DNA from: Arthrobacter sp. PvP023
Lineage (GTDB): Bacteria > Actinomycetota > Actinomycetes > Actinomycetales > Micrococcaceae
Length of the DNA: 64,000 bases
Assembly: GCF_017832975.1 (NCBI RefSeq)
Contig: NZ_JAFIBI010000001.1
Location: 1,426,001-1,490,000 of the forward strand
Direction of reading: 5' to 3'
Part shown: positions 26,601-34,791 of the stretch, piece by piece
Layout of the letters: each line of letters begins with the position of its first letter
Position numbering within the stretch: position 1 is the stretch's first letter
Made by a program: the position numbers and the translations under genes
Notes under the pieces: model-generated
The model's input: only the letters and a program-made list of their open reading frames with translations
Told to the model about the DNA's origin: nothing
The model's database searches: none

Positions 26601-29600
26601 CTGGGATGGTCTTCGCGTGGTGGGGCCCATCGCCACCGTCACCGCGGTGGCAGGCGACAACCAGAAGTCATATCCGAACAACTACATGATGCCCCTTCGC
26701 GTGGTTGCACGCGATTCCGACGGCTACTCCGTGCCTAACCAGCCCGTCACCTTTAGACTGCCCGAGAACAAGGAACACCGGTTCTCATACAACTGGTCAA
26801 CGGCCATCGCCGGATACACCGATTCGAATGGCGAAGCCACACCCGGCTACTACGGCTCAACTGTCTACATCGGCAACTCTCCCGGAACCTTCACCGTCTC
26901 CGTTGACCACAACGGGCAGTCGTATCCAGCGCTCACGCTGGAAGCACTCGACTTCCCGACCGCCGATACCTTCAACAACCTGGGCGGTGGCGGCCAGAGC
27001 GTCCAGCCCGGAGCCGGATTCCCGGCCAGAATGTCAGCGCGCGTCTCCAACCACGAGGTAGAGGTTGGCGTTCCGGGTGTTTCCGTGACGTTCTCGATTG
27101 AAGGCTCAACGGACGCCTACTTCGTCCTCGACAATGGAACCCGGGCATCCACCGCCGCCGTAACATCGGATGCCTCCGGATACGCGGTTGCGCCGGCGCT
27201 GTTTGCCGGCAGCCAGGGAGGCAGCTTCACCGTCACGGCTGCCGCCGCGGGTATCACCTCCGCCACGTTCGACATGGCAGTGCTGAGCTCCGCACGAAGC
27301 CTTGAGAAAGTCTCCGGCGACGAACAGTCCGAAAGGATTGGCAAGGCGTTCCGTGCCGTAGACGTGGCGGTCAAGGACAGCGCAGGCAACCCCGTGGCCA
27401 ACCAGCGGGTCCGCTTCGTCACGGAGAACCCGAGCCGGGCCAATTTCGGCGGGGCATTCCGGACGTACGCCACCACAAACAGCGAAGGGCTGGCCAGCTC
27501 AGGCGGCATCACTGCCGGCACCGAGACCGGGCCGGTGGTCATCTCCGCCAACACCGGCACCCTTGAACCGGTCCAGTTCACGCTGACCACCGAACCGCTC
27601 CTGAAGGCCGCCGAGCTGACCGAGCCCACGGGCGACGGGCAGATCGCCGTGGCCGGCACCGTATTCGGTGCGCCACTCGGAATCCGGACCGTGGACGCTG
27701 ACGGCAACCCCGCCGAGCAGGTCCAGGTGACGTACACCATCACGGGTCCGGAAGGCGCAACTTTCCAGGGCGGCTCCGCCACGTTCACGGCCAAGACGGA
27801 TGCCGACGGACGGATCTATTCGCCGCTGATCCCGGCGGGAAATATTATCGGACCCCTGACAGTCGTTGCTTCCGCTGACGGTGTGGAGCCGTTCCACTAC
27901 GGGTTGACCGTCAAAGCGCCCAACGCCCCGCCGCAGCTGCAGTTCTCAACCTCAGCAACCGCCGTCGAACTTAATGATCCGGTGACCTACACCCTGGACG
28001 CGAGCGACGCCGAAGGTGATCCGCTCACGTACACCATCGACTTCGGCGACGGGGGAGGAGCGCAAGGCAGCTACCCGAGCAGCCAGGCCATACGCCATTC
28101 CTACGGTCAGGCAGGCACGTACCTCGTGTATGCGACGGTCCGCGATGGCACAAGTTCCGTCTCGAAAACCTCCCGCGTCACCGTGATCCTGACCGAACCG
28201 CTCCTGCCCGACGCCGGGGATCCGCAGCAGTCCGTGACCGGACAAGCCGTGACGTTCGACGCCGGCCGCTCACGGCCGGCAGCGCTCATCCACGAATACC
28301 TCTGGGACTTCGGTGACGGAACCACCGGCACCGGGCTACGGGCCCAGCACACCTACGCCGCGCCGGGCGACTACGCCGTTTCGCTGACCGTGCGCAACGG
28401 CAGCGAAACAGCCACGGCCACATCCTCGGTGAAGGTCAGCCAGGCCGCCGCCGTTCCCGGGCTGTCCGTGACGGTTAAATCCGGGGCCAGCCTCGTGTCC
28501 GGTGCCATCGTCACCACCAACCTCTCCGACGGGCGCAGGATCACCGCCACGTCCGGCAGCGACGGCATTGCCGTCCTCGCAGGACTTCCCAACGGCGACC
28601 ACAGCGTTTTCATCTCCGCCGGCGGGCACCTTCCGCTGGTCGCCACGGGCACCGTCGTCGAAGGCTCGGGTTCGCTGCAGGCCACCCTGGCGCAGGGGGA
28701 CGTTGGCACGTCGGTACTGGAAACACGCCAGCTGACCATCGACGAAATTGTCGATCTAGGAATTGATCCGCAAGCACCGGAGAACCAGCAGGTCTTCGAA
28801 TCTGAAATCCACCTTGCGGTTGCCGGATCAGACCCGGACGTTCCGGAAGAGACGCCGGTACGAGTGGTCTGGAACGATAACAACCAGATAGGGATCAGCA
28901 CCGACCCCGGAGAGCCAATCTACTGGGTGGGAAGCGGCGGAAATGGCGGATGCTGCATCACTATCGGCGACTACGATTTCACTCCGAGCACGGTCCAGGC
29001 CGGAGGACAGCGTGTAGTCCAGTGGTTGATCGTCCCCACCAAGGGCAGTTTCCTCAAGGAGTTCTTCGAAGCGCGTCTCCTGGTTCAGAACCTGGCCAGT
29101 ACCCCGTTCACCTTCACCCAGGGCCAGGCAGAACTCAGCCTCCCCAAGGGCGTCAGCCTCGCGCCGACGTCGGCATCCCAGAACCTGGCGATCCCGATGC
29201 AGGACATTCCCGGCGGCGAAAGCCGGACGGCATCATGGACGCTGCGTGGCGACACCGAGGGCGAATACAACCTCTCCGCCACCTACACCGGCGTGCTTGA
29301 GCCCTTGGGCGAACCACTGCGCATCGAGGCCCGGACGGATAAGCCGCTGAAGGTGTGGGGCGGATCTGCCCTGCAAATGGAGGTTACCGTGGATCCCTCC
29401 ACTGTTAATCTTCACCCGTTCCGTGTCACCGTGAAGCTGCGCAACAAGACACCCGAGGGCGCCGGCACCGTGGTCTACAACCCCACGTTCGAAGTGCTCC
29501 AAGGGACGAATTACCTCCTGGCTCCGGCTGTGGAGTACAAGAAGTCGGCGGCCTCGCTGAGGCCCGGGGAAACGCTCGAAGCCGAGTACATTTTCTACTC

Positions 29601-32538
29601 AAGGGTCTCCGGGGAGGTCCTGCTGAATGACGGAGACCTCGCCAAGAGCTTCATTGTGTCCACCGGCGGAAGCGTCGACGTCGAATACCTCCCGCTCCAG
29701 AAGCATCCCGCTCGAACGGATGCGCTGGATGTGAAGGCGCAGTGGGTCAAAGCGCCCGGAGACACACACAAAATGTTCATTGCTTGGGAGACCGTGACGG
29801 GGGCATCCCAGTACTCAGTCTTCTCCCGTGACTCCCTGGACAGCGGCGAATGGCGACTGGTGACCGAAGGTGCTGTCGGTGAGTTGAGCGACGCACGGAT
29901 GCTCGACGAAGGCAGTAGCCAGCTGGGAGAGTACTACGCCGTCGTACCGACACTCGAAGGGGGCGCGACAAAGCCCACGCACAGGGTGGCGACAGCATCC
30001 AAAACCCCGCCGCCTGACCTGCCCGTTGCCTCCGGAGCCGGCATCATCAGCGGAAGCACCATGAACGCGCCCCAGTGCATGGACGTCTTGTTCGTGGGCG
30101 CTGCCGGTTCCGGTGAGAAGCTGCTGGGCCCCAACATGACCATGGTGGCTACACAGCTCAAGTCGGAGCTGGAAGCCACCCGCACATACGCCGCTGTTTA
30201 CCTCGACTATCCGGCGGCTGCCGTACCCCTCGTTGGAGGGGACAGCACAGTGGACTTCGAGACCTATATGGCCAGCATTGAAGAAGGGGTAACGAAACTT
30301 ACCTCCTTCCTTGCACAACGTAACGTTGCCTGCCCGTACGAAAAGCTCGTCCTCGGCGGGTACTCGCAAGGAGGCGTGGTCCTGTCCAGGGTCATGGCTG
30401 ACAATCCGGCGCTGGTGTCCGAGAAAAAGGTCGCGGGAGCATATCTGGTTGCCAACGCGTCAAACCACCTTCTGATCGGCGGCCAGCGGGAGGGGTCAGC
30501 AGTAAGCAACACGGGCGTCGGTGCGGTGAAGTGGACACCCAAGATTCCGGAAGCAGTGGCGCCGGTGACAATGTCCCTGTGCGACTCAGTGGACATCGTG
30601 TGCGACTCACTGCAAATTGCCATTGGCTTCCGACCCAACCTCGTGGGCTTCGTTGCCACCGCGCTGTCTGTCGCCAAGGGCTACGAGGTGCACACCACAT
30701 ACCATGAGCGTGACGACACGCTCCTGAAAGCCTTCGCGACCCGTACGTCAACAAAGCTCAAGGGGGTAGCCGTACCCAAGTCCAATCCGTACCAGATGGT
30801 GACCCTTGCCAATGAAGCAGTCGACACAACGCTCGGCGTCAAGGACCTCCGCGACGGCGTTCACGGGAAGTGGACCGTGACCCACAATCCGTTGCCGGCG
30901 GGAACACCGTTCACCGTGAGCTCGGCGGGGAAGGTCACCGGTAGCGTGCCGGCGGGCTTCTGGAAATTCGACTTGTCACTGGTTGGAGAAAAAGAGATTG
31001 ACCGTCGAATCGACGTCAACCTCGAAATCCGGTCCGGCTGGGCAGCCATCGCTGCCCAAGTGGTCCCGGTGACAACCGTGGCACCAGGGACTGTGCTCAA
31101 GCCGCTGGCGCTGCGTGTGCTGGACGCCAATGGAAACCCTGTGGCGGGAGCGGAAGTCGAGTTCCGGGTTGACGGGCCGGCGTCGTTTGCCGGAGGGGCC
31201 AAGACGTACAAGGCATGGACGACCGCCGAGGGATATGCGGTGTCCACAACTCCACTTCCAACGGGCGGCAGTGGGACCTTGTCGGCGGCCGCTGAAGTGC
31301 CGGGACAGCCCGCCGTGGTCCTGCAACCGCAGGAGGTGGTAGCTGCGCAGGTCCTTCCCGAAGGCGTCAGCGCCACTGTGACTCCGCGGGTGGTATCCGG
31401 GAAGGTCGCCTTGGAAGCCAAAGTCTCGAACGGGTCTACTGAGGCCAAGACCGTGACCCTGAGCGGCCGGTACGGCAGCAAGAACCTGGGAATTCTTGAA
31501 CCCGGCGCATCCGCGACCCACCTCTTTGCAACCGGGCAGAAACAGATCTCCCAAGGAACCGTCCTCGTGACGGCCAAGGGAGCGCTTTCCTCCGGATCGC
31601 AGGCGATCAGCTACGCCGCCTACAACCCGGCAGCTGAGCTGAAGCTGGAAAATGCTTCCAGCTCCGAATCCAAGATCACCGGCTCAGTCTTTGCGCCCTA
31701 CGCGGTCCGACTTGTCAGGGGTGACGGCACAGTGGTGAGCGGTGCCTCCGTCACCTTCGACGTCGCCGGACCGGCGCGTTTCGGAGACATGCCCTCGACG
31801 ACTGTGGCAACCGATGCATCCGGCTATGCCGTCACCTCGGTTCCGCTGAATGCCACCACGGAGGCGGGAACGGTTACCGCAACGGCCCGGGCAGAAGGAG
31901 CAGCCGCCCTGGCACTTCCCGAGCGGACAGTGACGCTGCCCTCGGCCGAGATTGATGTTCGGAGCTCCAGCTACGTGAAGGCTGTCAACGGCAAGATCTT
32001 CATCGTCGCAAATGCAGAGAATAGGGGGCCGGCCGCCGTCGACATCACCGTCCAGGGCCGGTACGGGAAGAAAACACTGTTGGCAGTGGCTCCGGGCGGA
32101 GCCGTCAGCCACGCCTTCGCAACGGGCCTGACCAAGATCGCCGCAGGCAGCCTCACGTTCACCTCTGTGGCCGGGACAGCGAGCAGCGTGTCCACGGCGG
32201 GTTACTCCGCAGCCGGACCGGGGCTGCCAGCACTGCTGCAGCCTGACAACGCCGGTACTCAGTCCGTGCGGGTCGGGCAGACATTTGTCCATCAGCCCGT
32301 CCGGGTCCTGGACAGCGTGGGTGTTGCGGTTGCCAACGTGGAAGTTCGATTCGACGTTGCCGGCGCTGCCTCCTTCGCCGGCGGTGCCCTTAGCTCCAAC
32401 GGATTCACCGACGCACAAGGGTGGGCGCGGCCGGCACTGGAGCTGTTTTCGGGCCCTGCGACCGGGACTGCCAAGGTCACAGCGTCAGTTCCCGGAGTGG
32501 CGCCTCTGACCCTTCCCGAGCTGAATTCGACCCCTTAA
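23677..32538 (+). CDS. Giant exported Ig-like-repeat protein with embedded cutinase-like and PKD domains
   Basis: 2953 residues, starting at an ATG with GGGGG upstream. Order: long signal peptide (1 to about 45); Pro/Ser/Thr linker (50-75); twelve Big_1-like repeats of about 110 residues (about 95-1410); two PKD domains (about 1412-1590, with IDFGDGGG and WDFGDGTTG); a carboxypeptidase-regulatory-like module (about 1593-1690); a beta-rich region with a CC pair (1755-2010); an Fn3-like module (2013-2109); a cutinase-like alpha/beta hydrolase (about 2130-2345) with GYSQGG (Ser2230), VDIVC (Asp2306) and VHTTYH (His2339); then three more Big_1-like units alternating with two CARDB-like units. No LPxTG, SLH or TM anchor is visible at the C-terminus. 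It probably acts as a surface stalk displaying an esterase. It heads a three-gene operon. Confidence 0.9.
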   Translation: MNKGPRAHLSGFARAKRLMSVAVSSALVAGLLVLQPGELATAQAVEPAAVQFEPSVPTDSPTPTPSPSGSAEASPQWTVSPQNDSEADQRMRPGQYSPKALSVRLTDEADQPVAGVKVTFEVRAGEATFDRSNAKTLDLTTDADGVVVANSRINAAMSGLLADSSYVGTIEVEARAEGSSSTFVFDQIHSTVAERLEYVEGRDQTVHSPYEILKPLVVRAVDGDGKPVSGATVEFTAKNGTANFGWSYPATTFSTGDDGTVRTSDGAQYYQVLRSGISPESLAVDAEVEARIAGLDPVLFTIPLAPVEAVEIMSGDGQEVAGEDYFQSLQVRVKDKDGTHLGYRNVSFDINGEAGFMVNGEAGKSFHAVSQYDGSAAVPWYTLRANPGSKASGTPLAVTAAAGTKTATFNLKIVKQPRAWNLTQAYGGNQTVAAGGAFAAALGVYARDEQGRYAGYAPVTFSIVNGGGSYFAGPNDTRLTTIAVDADRYGHAATPQVWAGDHVGAFTVKATTPDFAGELIFDLDVVGQPAGIQVYPGAGAAAYPESTLGWPYAVVTDNEGRPVGNQTVTFRVESGAVGFGRSLDGSEKTRTAVTDSNGVAYAGEALYTGAGKSAYGPAVVSAGVAGGPRTEVNYTVSSYPVAEQLLTVSGEGLSAKPGGVLAPVSVTAVGAGWSNAGYAEVTFTLEGETGSYFVNDQGVRIDGPATVTASNYGYATAPQIIAGDTTGKVVLRAATPGAPDLLVNLSVSGGVGKIVKTSQDNLEVFPEDRFGYLTVRVEDEGGNPVGNEAVTFTVREGGAEFSNYWWGCYSQPSGRTTVTVQTDSYGNASSPVHLCAVPGPDSAGDVVVDVEAAGVLADPFTFKVKPLAAATSLVTYGMPAAHVKTGDDLNGFAYAYATGADGSPAGYADVTFAIVGETDAKFKITDPATGDVRLESEVTLRADRWGNVSSPTISAGQVRGEFSLTAKSSQSNELRWDGLRVVGPIATVTAVAGDNQKSYPNNYMMPLRVVARDSDGYSVPNQPVTFRLPENKEHRFSYNWSTAIAGYTDSNGEATPGYYGSTVYIGNSPGTFTVSVDHNGQSYPALTLEALDFPTADTFNNLGGGGQSVQPGAGFPARMSARVSNHEVEVGVPGVSVTFSIEGSTDAYFVLDNGTRASTAAVTSDASGYAVAPALFAGSQGGSFTVTAAAAGITSATFDMAVLSSARSLEKVSGDEQSERIGKAFRAVDVAVKDSAGNPVANQRVRFVTENPSRANFGGAFRTYATTNSEGLASSGGITAGTETGPVVISANTGTLEPVQFTLTTEPLLKAAELTEPTGDGQIAVAGTVFGAPLGIRTVDADGNPAEQVQVTYTITGPEGATFQGGSATFTAKTDADGRIYSPLIPAGNIIGPLTVVASADGVEPFHYGLTVKAPNAPPQLQFSTSATAVELNDPVTYTLDASDAEGDPLTYTIDFGDGGGAQGSYPSSQAIRHSYGQAGTYLVYATVRDGTSSVSKTSRVTVILTEPLLPDAGDPQQSVTGQAVTFDAGRSRPAALIHEYLWDFGDGTTGTGLRAQHTYAAPGDYAVSLTVRNGSETATATSSVKVSQAAAVPGLSVTVKSGASLVSGAIVTTNLSDGRRITATSGSDGIAVLAGLPNGDHSVFISAGGHLPLVATGTVVEGSGSLQATLAQGDVGTSVLETRQLTIDEIVDLGIDPQAPENQQVFESEIHLAVAGSDPDVPEETPVRVVWNDNNQIGISTDPGEPIYWVGSGGNGGCCITIGDYDFTPSTVQAGGQRVVQWLIVPTKGSFLKEFFEARLLVQNLASTPFTFTQGQAELSLPKGVSLAPTSASQNLAIPMQDIPGGESRTASWTLRGDTEGEYNLSATYTGVLEPLGEPLRIEARTDKPLKVWGGSALQMEVTVDPSTVNLHPFRVTVKLRNKTPEGAGTVVYNPTFEVLQGTNYLLAPAVEYKKSAASLRPGETLEAEYIFYSRVSGEVLLNDGDLAKSFIVSTGGSVDVEYLPLQKHPARTDALDVKAQWVKAPGDTHKMFIAWETVTGASQYSVFSRDSLDSGEWRLVTEGAVGELSDARMLDEGSSQLGEYYAVVPTLEGGATKPTHRVATASKTPPPDLPVASGAGIISGSTMNAPQCMDVLFVGAAGSGEKLLGPNMTMVATQLKSELEATRTYAAVYLDYPAAAVPLVGGDSTVDFETYMASIEEGVTKLTSFLAQRNVACPYEKLVLGGYSQGGVVLSRVMADNPALVSEKKVAGAYLVANASNHLLIGGQREGSAVSNTGVGAVKWTPKIPEAVAPVTMSLCDSVDIVCDSLQIAIGFRPNLVGFVATALSVAKGYEVHTTYHERDDTLLKAFATRTSTKLKGVAVPKSNPYQMVTLANEAVDTTLGVKDLRDGVHGKWTVTHNPLPAGTPFTVSSAGKVTGSVPAGFWKFDLSLVGEKEIDRRIDVNLEIRSGWAAIAAQVVPVTTVAPGTVLKPLALRVLDANGNPVAGAEVEFRVDGPASFAGGAKTYKAWTTAEGYAVSTTPLPTGGSGTLSAAAEVPGQPAVVLQPQEVVAAQVLPEGVSATVTPRVVSGKVALEAKVSNGSTEAKTVTLSGRYGSKNLGILEPGASATHLFATGQKQISQGTVLVTAKGALSSGSQAISYAAYNPAAELKLENASSSESKITGSVFAPYAVRLVRGDGTVVSGASVTFDVAGPARFGDMPSTTVATDASGYAVTSVPLNATTEAGTVTATARAEGAAALALPERTVTLPSAEIDVRSSSYVKAVNGKIFIVANAENRGPAAVDITVQGRYGKKTLLAVAPGGAVSHAFATGLTKIAAGSLTFTSVAGTASSVSTAGYSAAGPGLPALLQPDNAGTQSVRVGQTFVHQPVRVLDSVGVAVANVEVRFDVAGAASFAGGALSSNGFTDAQGWARPALELFSGPATGTAKVTASVPGVAPLTLPELNSTP

Positions 32539-32545
32539 GACTGCG

Positions 32546-32587
32546 TTCGCCCGGGGGCCAGCCACTCGTGGCCGGCCCCCGGGCGAA
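32546..32587 (+). terminator. Very strong GC stem-loop after the giant gene
   Basis: TTCGCCCGGGGGCC pairs with GGCCCCCGGGCGAA, with an inner GCCA/TGGC extension, 8 bp after the stop and 33 bp before the next start. There is no U-tract, so it may act as partial terminator, mRNA stabiliser or intra-operon attenuator. Confidence 0.7.
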
Positions 32588-32619
32588 TCACAACCCATAC
32601 ACGAAAGAGAGAAAGTCAC

Positions 32620-33030
32620 ATGGAAAGCACCCCTGGCGTTAGCCGCAGGAAAGTCGTTTTGGCCGGCGTCTGGACGACGCCCGTCGTTCTGGCAGCTATT
32701 GCTACACCGGCCGCCGCCGCATCAGGACTTCGAACCATTTCACTCGTCAGCGAACTTGAACCCGTCGCCCCGGGTGAAACGTTCCTGCCGATCACCGTTC
32801 AGGTATCTGACAACGGTGGTGCCGTTGGGCAAGACGAGGGCGTTGTATTCCAAGTAACATCGGACAACGCTGCCTTCGAGGAGGGCGGTCCTGTTCAAGT
32901 TACCAACACATACGAAGATGGGCAGGCAACTGCCTTCGGCCTGATAGCAGGGGCTACCCCGGGCGTTGTCACGGTTTTCGTTTCCTCGGGCAGCGCAACC
33001 ACCACGATCTCGCTGGAGATCGCTGAGTGA
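32620..33030 (+). CDS. Exported single Big_1-like domain protein (Tat-type signal)
   Basis: 136 residues. The N-terminus SRRKVVLAGVWTTPVVLAAI with an A-rich cleavage region (TPAAAAS) is a twin-arginine-like signal. The mature part is one Ig-like unit: LVSELEPVAPGETFLPITVQ, then GVVFQVTSDNAAFEEGG, then GLIAGATPGVVTVFVSSG, closely following the repeats of the giant protein upstream. AAGAGAGAAAG lies before the ATG as a ribosome-binding site. It shares a GTGA overlap with the next gene. Likely a satellite surface subunit; function unknown. Confidence 0.8.
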   Translation: MESTPGVSRRKVVLAGVWTTPVVLAAIATPAAAASGLRTISLVSELEPVAPGETFLPITVQVSDNGGAVGQDEGVVFQVTSDNAAFEEGGPVQVTNTYEDGQATAFGLIAGATPGVVTVFVSSGSATTTISLEIAE

Positions 33031-33452
33031 CGCCTCACCTTCGACGGTCGGTCACTCTGGCCGCAGGCTTGGCGACCGTCCTGTTCACTGGGTGCGCGGG
33101 GGCGGGTCCGGGATCCGGTCCGGAGCCTTCTGCCTCCGGACAGGCTGCCCAATCCAGGGACAGCCTCGTCCTCGTTGGTGACCTGCCTTCACCGGTTTCC
33201 GCGGGGGAGGACTTCGCGCCGCTGAGTGTGGAGCTCCGGGACGCCAACGGAAAGGAAATCGCCGGAGTGACGGTGACGTTTACCGTCAAGAGTGGTGACG
33301 CTGCTTTCCCCGCCACTCTTGTTACGGATGTATCTGACGACCTGGGTGTTGCAACGGCCGCCGGACTCAAGGCAGGGGCTGCAACGGGAACGGTCGAGGT
33401 GGCGGTGGCTGCCGCTGAAAAGTCCACGACCATAAAGCTTGAGGTCAAGTAA
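33027..33452 (+). CDS. Lipoprotein with one Big_1-like domain
   Basis: 141 residues from GTG 33027, overlapping the previous stop. A lipobox, ATVLFTGC with Cys23, follows a hydrophobic segment, so the protein should be diacylglycerol-anchored. After a Gly/Ser/Pro linker the domain runs SLVLVGDLPSPVSAGEDF, VELRDANGKEIAGVTVTF, GLKAGAATGTVEVAVAA. The domain parallels both the preceding protein and the giant repeats. It could provide the membrane anchor that the giant protein lacks, if the Ig-like units interact; that is inference. Confidence 0.82.
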   Translation: MTPHLRRSVTLAAGLATVLFTGCAGAGPGSGPEPSASGQAAQSRDSLVLVGDLPSPVSAGEDFAPLSVELRDANGKEIAGVTVTFTVKSGDAAFPATLVTDVSDDLGVATAAGLKAGAATGTVEVAVAAAEKSTTIKLEVK

Positions 33453-33494
33453 CCGGCCGGCCCGGTCCGGTCCGGTTACCTGACCCGGACGTGC

Positions 33495-33923
33495 TTACTT
33501 ATTGCTGAGCCGGATTTCTTCCCGGAACTCGAGTGTTTCAGAGATTACTTGGTTATCCACATAGACGGTCAACCTCGCTAGGGCCACGCCGCTCTTCAAA
33601 GGAATGTCATCTTTGATGACTCCCACGACGGTGGTGGTCTGCGGATCGCCCGTGCAGGGGGTCGGACTTGTGCTTCCCGCGACTCCAACCGCCAGCCGGG
33701 ATTTACTTACAAGTTGCTCAACATCGATCACCGATGTCGCAACGAATCCTGGCCGGCACGTATACGTGTAGGAAATCCTGAAGCCAAGGCCCTTGGCCAG
33801 CAGGGTACCGTTCCCAATATCAAGAACCTCGTTCGTTGCTGCAGCAGCAGGCGCGGCGGCTGCGAAGAGCCCCAATCCGCAGGTCATCATAAAGGCCGCC
33901 GTGGCCCGGGTATACATCTTCAT
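33495..33923 (-). CDS. Small secreted protein of unknown function
   Basis: 142 residues with a Sec signal (MKMYTRATAAFMMTCGLGLF...AAAPAAAA). The mature part is beta-rich and has two cysteines (TYTCRPGF and PTPCTGDP) that can form one disulphide. It ends LEFREEIRLSNK. No family recognised; size and composition suggest an immunoglobulin-like or jelly-roll secreted protein. It converges on the Big_1-like operon. Confidence 0.7.
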   Translation of the reverse strand: MKMYTRATAAFMMTCGLGLFAAAAPAAAATNEVLDIGNGTLLAKGLGFRISYTYTCRPGFVATSVIDVEQLVSKSRLAVGVAGSTSPTPCTGDPQTTTVVGVIKDDIPLKSGVALARLTVYVDNQVISETLEFREEIRLSNK

Positions 33924-34084
33924 TGATTTCTCCCTCGCTCAAACACTTCTGGTAGACGGGATGGGTCGCAGCCTACGGACCAGCAAGCCATCGTGCCAGA
34001 GTGTCCACTACCTGTCTTCGTCCACCTGCTGCGAAGCGGGTGTCGTTAATCGCCGGGCGCTGCGAGTCAGGGCACAGTGGGTCT

Positions 34085-34642
34085 ATGTTATTTCGACGGC
34101 GGCGATCCCGCAGCAGCAGTGTGGCGGGGCCGTGGGCCGAAGAAAACGCCAAGGCCCTGTTCACGTACGAGATGCTCATTCAACGTGAAATGGAACAGGA
34201 AGCCATGCTGTGGGAAACGCCCACACTGGCCCTTACGGCCCAGGCATTTCTGCTCACCATCGCGCTCAATCATGAGGCAAGCCCTGTGGCTGTTTTTGCT
34301 TCGGCCGGACTGGGGCTCGTTGTTGCCGTCCTGTCCCTGCAGCTCATGGCCAAACATCGCTTCCTCAACGAGATGGACAAGACACTGATGCACCGCCTTG
34401 AAGAGGAATTGGGAATTTCCCATATCAGCAGGCGCAATTACTTCTTCACCAACAGGATTTATACAGTTCCGGAAACCCTGAGCGGTAACGGACACGGCGC
34501 TCCCAAAAAGCAAGGGTTTCTTGAGGCCCGGCAGAGCTATCGTTACTGGTTCAGGGGCGTGGCCCTTTTCGCCGTCGTAAATGTGGCGATCCTTGCGGCC
34601 CAGATCTGGTGGCCCGCGCTCCTCCACCCTGGTGTGGGTTAA
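34085..34642 (+). CDS. Two-region membrane protein, RipA/SLATT-like
   Basis: 185 residues from ATG 34085; a basic FRRRRSRSSS tail precedes a long amphipathic helix (ENAKALFTYEMLIQREMEQE). TM helices lie at about 45-65 (LALTAQAFLLTIALNH) and 70-88, with a third near 160-180 (FRGVALFAVVNVAILAAQIW). The cytoplasmic loop is charged and includes FLNEMDKTLMHRLEEELGIS. The order of an N-terminal helix, a close TM pair and a C-terminal TM resembles RipA-type octameric membrane proteins; that assignment is tentative. It lies 150 bp upstream of glmS. Confidence 0.6.
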   Translation: MLFRRRRSRSSSVAGPWAEENAKALFTYEMLIQREMEQEAMLWETPTLALTAQAFLLTIALNHEASPVAVFASAGLGLVVAVLSLQLMAKHRFLNEMDKTLMHRLEEELGISHISRRNYFFTNRIYTVPETLSGNGHGAPKKQGFLEARQSYRYWFRGVALFAVVNVAILAAQIWWPALLHPGVG

Positions 34643-34791
34643 GCGGACCCGCCCGGCGTCACACTTTCCATTCAGGAGTTCCTGCATGAATAACGGGTAG
34701 CAGCCACTCTATTTCACTTCTTGGTACACAGGGCAGCATGACCTTGTGACTTTTTCCGGATAGGAACGGGACGACGGGAAGCGATACAGCT

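Noticed and set aside
34640..34791. glmS ribozyme
   Set aside because: The leader is short, lacks the pseudoknot core, and actinobacterial glmS genes are not known to carry it.
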